Assembly: GCF_040412425.1 (NCBI RefSeq)
Contig: NC_089767.1
Location: forward strand, 41,022,009-41,086,008
DNA: 64,000 nucleotides
Direction: 5' to 3'
Origin: Macrobrachium rosenbergii
Taxonomy: Eukaryota; Arthropoda; Malacostraca; Decapoda; Palaemonidae
Part shown: positions 57,935 to 64,000 of the stretch, piece after piece
How positions within the stretch are numbered: the first letter of the stretch is position 1
Layout of the letters: each line of letters opens with the position of its first letter
Position numbers and translations under genes: made by a program
Notes under the pieces: model-generated
Told to the model about the DNA's origin: nothing
The model's database searches: none
The model's input: only the letters and a program-made list of their open reading frames with translations

Positions 57935-58515
57935 ACAATCGCTAAATTAAAACTCGTGCAAAAGAAGTTACTGAACGAATTACTTTTGTTCTAATCAACT
58001 CAAATATTCAAGGATTTGTTACTTTTGGCTATTTCACTTCTTTTCGATGCTACACCTCATGAAAGAATTCGCCCAGGTATTATATCAATAATAATATTAA
58101 AGCTTTTTACTAAAGCTTTTATTAATAAAAGCTCTAGACGCTACCCCTTGACAACCAGCTCATAAACAACAATCGCCAAATTAAAACTCGCGCAAAAGAA
58201 GTTACTGAACGAATGACTTTTGTTCTACCCGTATAATCTTCACACCATAATATTATTAATGATAATATTAAAGCTTTTCACTAAAGCTTTTATTAATAAA
58301 AGCTCTAGACGCTACTCCTTGAGAACTAGCTCTTAAAAAATAATCGCTAAATTAAAACTTGCGCAAAAGAAGTTACTGAACGAATTACTTTTGTCCTACC
58401 TGCGTCATCTTCACACCCATATATCATTTTAATAATAATATTAAAGCTTTTTACTAAAGGCTTTTATTAATAAAAGCCCTAGACGCTGCTCCTTGAGAAC
58501 TAGCTCTTAAATAGT
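57935..58515. repeat. ~171-bp satellite, 3 units (first one longer)
   Basis: ACAATCGCTAAATTAAAACT, GCAAAAGAAGTTACTGAACG and ATTACTTTTGTTCTA lead to AATATTAAAGCTTTTTACTA, then the perfect palindrome AGCTTTTATTAATAAAAGCT and CTAGACGCTACTCCTTGAGA. AAATTAAAACT starts at about 57943, 58178 and 58349. The first unit carries about 64 bp extra. Confidence 0.94.
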
Positions 58516-58975
58516 TATTTAACATTAACACGATTACATTTTTTAAAAAGGCAAAATAAACCACGCCCATAAAAGGCAACGCAGCCGCCGCCCAATTAAC
58601 ACGGCTAATCAGAACCATCTCCAAAGGTCAGTGTCTCATATTCCTTTATTAGCATAATTAGTCAGCATGTGCGACTTAATTTGGGTGGTCAGTCGTAGAT
58701 CAAAACAGCCGTTTATCATATCATATACTGAGTTTTATTTGAAGTTAGTTCGGACGTAATAATTTTTATTTTAAAGCTCAGATATTTCGTTGAGTCCAGT
58801 ACATTAGTGAAGCGTGACGTACAATGTTGACCTTCGTTGATTTTATCGTTTTTTTATTGTTACTACTTTCGATTTTTTGGTTCGGCATTATAGTAATTTT
58901 TTTTATTTACAAGATAATGCACATTATCTTGTGAACACATATACGTAGTATACAGAAGTGACTGGGTGTATATAC
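58516..58975. other. unassigned DNA
   Basis: A small palindrome ACAAGATAATGCACATTATC, TTGT sits at about 58910-58932. Otherwise nothing recognised. Confidence 0.5.
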
Positions 58976-58976
58976 A

Positions 58977-59047
<71 letters not shown>

Positions 59048-59085
59048 TCATTATTTATATTTATATATATATATATCATATATAT
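58976..59085. repeat. (CATA)n-(TA)n compound array
   Basis: About seven CATA units pass into TA to 59044, followed by interrupted TATA. Confidence 0.94.
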
Positions 59086-59176
59086 ATATATAAAAAATGA
59101 TGATTATTATTTTATTTCTGTAAAGTTATTAAATATATCTATTAAACAAGTTAATGTTGATGGGGTTGTCAAATCA

Positions 59177-59200
59177 TCTATCTATCTATTTATCTATAAT
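59177..59200. repeat. (ATCT)n tract
   Basis: About five ATCT units directly before the GC-rich minisatellite. Confidence 0.85.
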
Positions 59201-59217
59201 AATAAAATCCGAGTAGA

Positions 59218-59700
59218 TCTTTCTTGTTTGTCCGCCCCGGGTGGGGGCGGGGTATTTAGGGGATCGGGAGGGTAGGGAAGACATGACATATCCACCCTCC
59301 TCCTGCAAACCTGTTTGTCCTCCCCGGGTGGGGGCGGTGTAGGTAGATCAGGAGGATAGGGGAGACATGACACATCCACGCTCCTCCTGCAAACCTGTTT
59401 GTCCGCCCTGGGTGGGGCGGGTAGGGATCAGACATGACACAACCACCCTCCTCCTTCAAACCTGTTTGTCCACCCAGGGTGGGGTCGGGGTAGGTAGGGG
59501 ATCTGGAGGATAGGGAGACATGATAACTACACCCTCCTACTGCAAACCTGTTCGTTCACCCCGAGCGGGGGTGGAGTAGTACGGGATCGGGAGGGTAGGG
59601 GATACATGACACATCCCCCCCTCCTCCTGCAAACCTGTTTGTCCGCCCGGGTGGAGCCAGGGTTGGTGGGAGATCGGGAAGATGGGGAGACATGGCGGGC
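59218..59700. repeat. GC-rich ~85-bp minisatellite, ~6 units
   Basis: CTGTTTGTCCGCCCCGGGTG, GGGGCGGGGTAGGTAGGGGA, TCAGGAGGATAGGGGAGACA, TGACACATCCACCCTCCTCC, TGCAAAC recurs. GTTTGTCC or its variants fall at about 59227, 59313, 59397, 59464, 59550 and 59637. It is markedly GC-rich against the A/T-rich surroundings and runs straight into the reverse-transcriptase fragment. Each unit contains CCCGGGTGGGGGCGG, partly self-complementary. Confidence 0.93.
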
Positions 59701-59755
59701 AGCGCCAGGTTCCGGCGCAGCGCAGTGCACGCCATCAAGCTCGTAAGCAATATTC

Positions 59756-59945
59756 AGTAAGTTGCTACAAAGAAATGCTACTTCACCTCTGCTCTTTGCC
59801 CCTCTGATAGATTCTATAAGGAAGAAAGTATTCAGAGGTGCAAGAGAGGCTTTAGATCGGATCAACAACGGAAACTTGGCGGACCTAGAATATGCAAATG
59901 ATGCCATTTTACTGCGGGAAGCGTACCCGAGCGATCCCGCACTCG
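59756..59945 (+). pseudogene. reverse-transcriptase fragment of a non-LTR element
   Basis: In one frame: QRNATSPLLFAPLID (usual RQGDxxSPLLF), then NGNLADLEYANDAILL, which aligns with the catalytic region (usual L.DLxFADDIALL). The catalytic second-position Asp of YADD is Asn here, so it cannot be active. The upstream frame contains ARFRRSAVHA, possibly a frameshifted remnant of the preceding block. Sequence after 59945 is no longer recognisable. It is a different family from the LINE at 19 kb, judging by motif style. Confidence 0.75.
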
Positions 59946-60025
59946 AGGGAACGCCAACCAAAATTGCTGTGGGCCAAAATACAGGGGTCGTGGCAAAGCG
60001 AATGCATTGGCAATATAAGTTAGAG

Positions 60026-60173
60026 TGGAATATAAAATTTAGGCCAAAACCCAAGCGTTGGGTTCCATGAGGTCATTCAGCGCTGAAAGGGAAATTGAGA
60101 TTGAAAGTTTTCAAGGCGAAACAGGACAACCTTACAGTTGCACTATAAAACAACTGATAAGAGATAGTGGGAA
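60026..60173 (-). mobile_element. SINE copy 7, partial
   Basis: GGAATATAAAATTTAGGCCA, GGTTCCATGAGGTCATTCAG, CGCTGAAAGGGAAATTGAG and CAGTTGCACTATAAAACAAC. It lacks the head (right-hand) half. Confidence 0.85.
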
Positions 60174-60820
60174 TTATAATAAAGGATAATAATTTCAATG
60201 TTACTGATAACCATCACTTTCGTCATCATATCGAAAGTAAATTTTACCTTAAAATGACGGTACTGACAATGACCACTCATTATAAAAACGAAAACTAATT
60301 AAGAAAGCTATGTCACAATGCATCCAATCAGCTGCCGGCACACCTAATCCGCAACAATCCGAATCAAACTTCCCTTCCATGTCCCTAGTAAAAAAATTAT
60401 AAAAAAACACACTATTAATTAACTGTCCTTCACTCTCTGATGCAACGGTCAATATTCTTTGTAATTTTACACCGCGATGACTCTCCAATTCCAACACCCC
60501 CTTTTTTAAGGGGCCTGGCAGCGCCAGTGACTATTTACACGCCTAAAAAATACAAGAAAATAAAAGACAAACAAGACAATAGTCTTGACTAAAGACTAGA
60601 ACAGGCGGAAAGACACGCAGCTAAATTCTTCTACTACAATGGAAGACCACAACAACAATATCCGGATTGCCTCAACGGATCCGGATAATGAAGGAATGAA
60701 GGACCCTCAAAAAAAAAAAAAAAAAAAGTGAGGGAATTAAATGGGGGCTAAAATGTAATTTTCTTTTTATATTTTTTATTGACTGAATCTCTCCTGTACC
60801 GTCGGAGTTGAGTGGCGTAA
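60174..60820. other. unassigned DNA
   Basis: Poly-A run at 60707. The minus frame 60249-60497 (82 codons) has no recognisable motif. Confidence 0.45.
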
Positions 60821-60877
60821 TAATGGTTCCCAGTGCCTGATTTCTCGACGGTTTTTAAGCGATTAAAATTAGGGATG

Positions 60878-60961
<84 letters not shown>

Positions 60962-61017
60962 CACCTTAATTTTGACCCATTAAAATCCGTCGGGAAATCA
61001 GGCACTGGGAACCATTA
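60821..61017. repeat. foldback with (TA)n as its loop
   Basis: TAATGGTTCCCAGTGCCTGA, TTTC..GACGGTTTTTAAG..ATTAAAATTAGGGATGTGTT (60821-60880) pairs with 60960-61017 over about 58 bp. The TA array 60882-60960 forms the whole loop and can itself fold. Confidence 0.94.
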
Positions 61018-61019
61018 TA

Positions 61020-61102
<83 letters not shown>
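61018..61102. repeat. (TA)n array
   Basis: TA units with one CATA break, ending directly at a SINE fragment. Confidence 0.95.
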
Positions 61103-61105
<3 letters not shown>

Positions 61106-61289
61106 GCCATTCAGCGCTGAAACGGAAATTGACAGTAAAAGGCTTGAAAAGTGTAACAGAAGGAAAACCTCGCAGTCGCACTGTGAGAAAAGTGTTAGAG
61201 AGGGTGGAAAGTCAGATGAAAGAACCGTAAGTAATGCCTACAGTGCACCGCATGAGGTGAACTGGATGGCACTAAACGTCCTACGGAGG
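61103..61289 (-). mobile_element. SINE copy 8, internally deleted
   Basis: GAGGCCATTCAGCGCTGAAA, CGGAAATTGACAGTAAAAGG and the head GCCTACAGTGCACCGCATGA are present. The GGGGTTGCAGCTAGGG block between them is deleted. The tail has been replaced by the TA array. Confidence 0.88.
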
Positions 61290-61345
61290 CTTTGTACATA
61301 AACCACTAACTTACGCATCCGTGAATACATTAAATGCAAGTCATC

Positions 61346-61374
61346 TAAATACCAACCAATTTGGTTGGTATTTA
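61346..61374. repeat. perfect 14-bp palindrome
   Basis: TAAATACCAACCAA and TTGGTTGGTATTTA are separated by one T. Confidence 0.9.
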
Positions 61375-61955
61375 AAAGCCTTTAGAAGGTTGTAGGAATT
61401 ATTATAAATGAAAATTTAAAATCCAGTTACAAATTTAATGAAAAAGTCCGGAAGCCTAAAATGGAAGACAAATAGGCAAAATACAATGTTTACTTTAAAG
61501 CAAACAATCACACTCTCCTACGCAAATAACAAACATGCAAAAAGATATAAACAGAATGACTCAAATATCAAACTTCTGTCTGATAGTGTCACTCGGCCAA
61601 AAAAGAAAATAAACAAAACACGAATATAATTAAGAACGAAAAATTAATTGCTGCAAAGGGAAGACACGCAAATGATGTGTAACATACCAGAGCCTCCGTC
61701 GGAATAAAAATTAATAATCGCTGCTTCGCGAAATTCAAGCACCAATTAAAAATTTAAATCACTACCCCGGGATCTCATTAAGAAATTCACCCTCTCCCTC
61801 CATGGCTCCTATGAAAATAAAATAAGAAAAAATAAAAAATAAAATATAATTTAAAAATACAATCGCCGAATTCTAACGAACCCAGAATGTCGTTAATTTT
61901 ACATTTTTATCCCTGGTAGGTCGAAATTATCAAACAAGAATATAAGAATATGTTT
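61375..61955. other. unassigned DNA
   Basis: Nothing recognised. Confidence 0.4.
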
Positions 61956-61980
61956 ATGTATATGTATATATATATATGTA

Positions 61981-62063
<83 letters not shown>
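61956..62063. repeat. (TA)n array
   Basis: GTATA-interrupted start, then about 38 TA units. Confidence 0.95.
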
Positions 62064-62065
<2 letters not shown>

Positions 62066-62066
<1 letters not shown>

Positions 62067-62287
62067 ACAGGCAGATAGCGAAACCAGGCATTTCGTGAAC
62101 TGCCTGAAATTTCAGGCAGATAGCAAAATGCACTTAGGGGACATTTGATCGCCGTCCAGGGCTAGTACTAAACACGGCGAAACAGTGACATACCTAAACA
62201 TTGACATACCTACACTGTTTCGCCGTGTTTAGTACTAGCCCCTGGGGGGGGGGTCAAATGTATTTCGCCGTGTTTATTACTAGCCCC
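62066..62287. repeat. foldback cluster with palindrome and third copy of one arm
   Basis: CAGGCAGATAGCRAAA occurs twice (about 62068 and 62113) around the perfect palindrome GCCTGAAATTTCAGGC (62102-62117). A foldback follows at 62141-62261. ACATTTGAT...GGGCTAGTACTAAACACGGC, GAAACAGTG pairs with its complement over about 47 bp around a 26-nt loop. A third, direct copy, TTTCGCCGTGTTTATTACTA, GCCCCT, lies at 62263-62287. Confidence 0.92.
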
Positions 62288-62653
62288 TACGAGGATTAAA
62301 TTATGTTTAATGCGTAATCCGTTGCCGCCCTAAGGACGATTCGAAACCCAACTCCTGGGAGAACGCCTCTTCACTCGGCGTCAAAAATCTCTCCAAATTG
62401 TCCAGTCTTCTTCCGCTCTCACTCCCTCCTGTTACTCCCTTCCCTCCCTCCCTCCCTCCCCCCCCCTTTTTTTTTAATGACGAATCACCTGTCACAAGAA
62501 TCCTGACGGTTCCTGTCCACGAAAGCTCCCAGGCGTGAACTAAGACCCGAAATTACCGGAATCATTACGCTCTGAAAAAAGGTAAATAATACCATATTGC
62601 TAAACAGCGGTCCCTCCGAGACCACTCGGGACGTTCCCATGATGCTATTAGGC

Positions 62654-62657
<4 letters not shown>
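62288..62657. other. unassigned DNA
   Basis: C- and T-run tract at 62440-62476. Nothing else recognised. Confidence 0.45.

Positions 62658-62715
<58 letters not shown>
62658..62715. repeat. (GA)n microsatellite
   Basis: About 29 GA units. Confidence 0.97.
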
Positions 62716-62722
<7 letters not shown>

Positions 62723-62852
62723 GCCTATCAGATGACACATCATGGCAAAGTTTAGGGATGAGAGACGAAAGCCAGCGTGCGAGTTATCTCTAAGTGGTAA
62801 AAGTTATGGATATGAAATCGTAGGTGGAATTTATACTTAACCCTGAAGACTC

Positions 62853-62856
<4 letters not shown>

Positions 62857-62934
<78 letters not shown>
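62857..62934. repeat. (TA)n array
   Basis: About 38 TA units. Confidence 0.97.
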
Positions 62935-62937
<3 letters not shown>

Positions 62938-62979
62938 CAGATATGTATGTATATAATACATAATACCGCTGACATTTTA

Positions 62980-63095
62980 TCCGTCAAATCAAGCCATGTT
63001 AGATCTGGTCAGTTTTGGGATTGGTGACCGCCAAAAAATGACCCCTCGAATACCCCAAAAGGCAGGTTATGAGGCTGGCAACTTCATCCCAGAAT
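62980..63095 (+). mobile_element. 5S-rRNA-derived repeat, copy 2
   Basis: CCGTCAAATCAAGCCATGTT, AGATCTGGTCAG and GGGATTGGTGACCGCC track 5S rRNA from the CCGTCTGATC region through box C. This copy therefore extends further into 5S than copy 1. The tail AGGTTATGAGGCTGGCAACT, TCATCCC matches the tail of copy 1. Confidence 0.72.
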
Positions 63096-63130
63096 GCCCC
63101 TGAAATATCGGTAGGATTCACAATCTGGAG

Positions 63131-63636
63131 CCCCAATAAAAATATTATATAGATATATGTATATTTATAAATATTATAAAAAAAAAAGACTCATCGAAAT
63201 CATTGAAACGAAAATACTCGTCAGGATAAAGATTTTAGCATAAGTCAGTGTTCATCAACAAACTATTTCTCTGCAAGACCTTTGAACTTTGCGCTCTAAT
63301 CCGGCAGATTGAAAAGTATAATCCCCTACCTAAATGCGCGTATATGTGAAGCTTTGCTTTTGAAAGGTTTAAAGTACCCTAGTTTCCAAAAGTTTGCTAA
63401 AAGGGATAAAACCCGTGATGGCTGGAAAAACGGTTCAGACCGGTCATACCAGACTTTAAAAGCTATGGCATCACAGTCATTTATCTAGCAGGTGGGGATG
63501 ACCACTTTCTTTCCTCAGCTCTGTCAAGCAAATGGTTTTATTCTAGTTCATCCTAATGAACTCTTTCAACAAGGAAGAAGTAGAGAGCTAGCCAGCGACT
63601 ATTAAAGTAGTTACAGAAGTCTCTTCTGAATAAATG
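63131..63636. other. unassigned DNA
   Basis: Nothing recognised. Confidence 0.4.
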
Positions 63637-64000
63637 AGTTTTCAAGGAATAAAAGAGTTTTCAAGGAATAAATGAGTTTTCAAGGAATAAACGAGTTTTC
63701 AAGGAATAAAAATTTTCAATGCGTAAATGAGTTTTCAAAGAATAAAATTTTCAATGAATAAATGAGTTTTCAAGGAATAAAAGTTCTCAATGAATAAATG
63801 AGTTTTCAAGGAATAAAAGTTCTCAATGAATAAATGAGTTTTCAAGGAATAAACGAGTTTTCAAAGAATAAATGAGTTTTCAAGGAACAAAGAAGTTTTC
63901 AAGGCCTAATGCGTTTTCGAGGAATAAGAATTTTCAAGGAATAAGTAAGTTTTCAAGGAATAAGTGAAGAATTAAGTTCGAAGAATTAAGTTCGAAGTCA
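63637..64000. repeat. ~19-bp minisatellite running off the window
   Basis: GAATAAATGAGTTTTCAAG and variants (GAATAAAAGTTCTCAAT) repeat from about 63637 to about 63990. Alternating subtypes give a higher-order period of about 42 bp in the middle. Confidence 0.92.

Noticed and set aside
59527..60054. 175-codon minus-strand frame
   Set aside because: It is antisense to the reverse-transcriptase fragment and to the GC-rich minisatellite. The plus strand carries the recognisable motif.

Overview
This 64-kb window looks like intergenic, repeat-dominated nuclear DNA from an animal, most likely a decapod crustacean. The reasons are the extreme density of long (AG)n, (AT)n and (AC)n microsatellites, a tRNA-derived SINE with an ATTCAA-type tail, decayed non-LTR reverse transcriptase sequence, and A/T-rich minisatellites. 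I recognise no intact protein-coding gene, rRNA gene, functional tRNA gene or CRISPR array. Nearly all long open frames are microsatellite read-through (poly Ser-Leu, Arg-Glu, Tyr-Ile, Thr-His) or pass through satellites. Assignment below decapod level is not possible from the sequence alone.

Layout. From 1 to 9.6 kb there is A-rich unassigned DNA cut by GA, TC, TA and CA arrays, several of which sit inside local tandem duplications (1.4, 3.3-3.7 and 3.9-4.1 kb). From 9.9 to 18 kb there are three copies of a structured dispersed element (called HE here), a 52-bp minisatellite (13.6-14.1 kb) and a roughly 115-bp degenerate tandem array (15.7-16.2 kb). At 19.0-20.6 kb lies a decayed CR1/Jockey-like LINE, split by a SINE and by a TC array. 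At 21.3 kb there is a tRNA-like SINE, and at 21.8-22.3 kb a complete hAT-type MITE with 8-bp target duplication. From 22.3 to 31 kb there are more microsatellites, foldback inverted repeats, HE copies 4 and 5, and a SINE with a 15-bp target duplication.

From 31.3 to 34.3 kb three unrelated satellites (51-bp, composite 55-bp, 31-bp) lie almost back to back. A 104-bp satellite follows at 36.8-37.4 kb. From 38 to 45 kb there are five SINE copies or fragments, HE copy 6 and a macro-tandem array whose units each end in a GA array. From 46 to 52 kb there are long foldbacks, a 5S-rRNA-derived repeat and HE copy 7. From 52.9 to 58.5 kb there is a second satellite cluster (49, about 75, 67, 33, 89 and 171 bp). 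From 59.2 to 64 kb there is a GC-rich 85-bp minisatellite abutting a reverse-transcriptase fragment and a SINE, then further foldbacks, a second 5S-derived copy and a tandem array running off the window end.

The parts do not work together as genes. They record retrotransposition (LINE and SINEs), cut-and-paste transposition (hAT MITE), slippage (microsatellites), and unequal exchange or replication-based duplication (satellites). The most distinctive object is HE: seven dispersed copies of about 310-410 bp built from successive hairpins, including a stem of about 45 bp. It carries no coding capacity that I can see.
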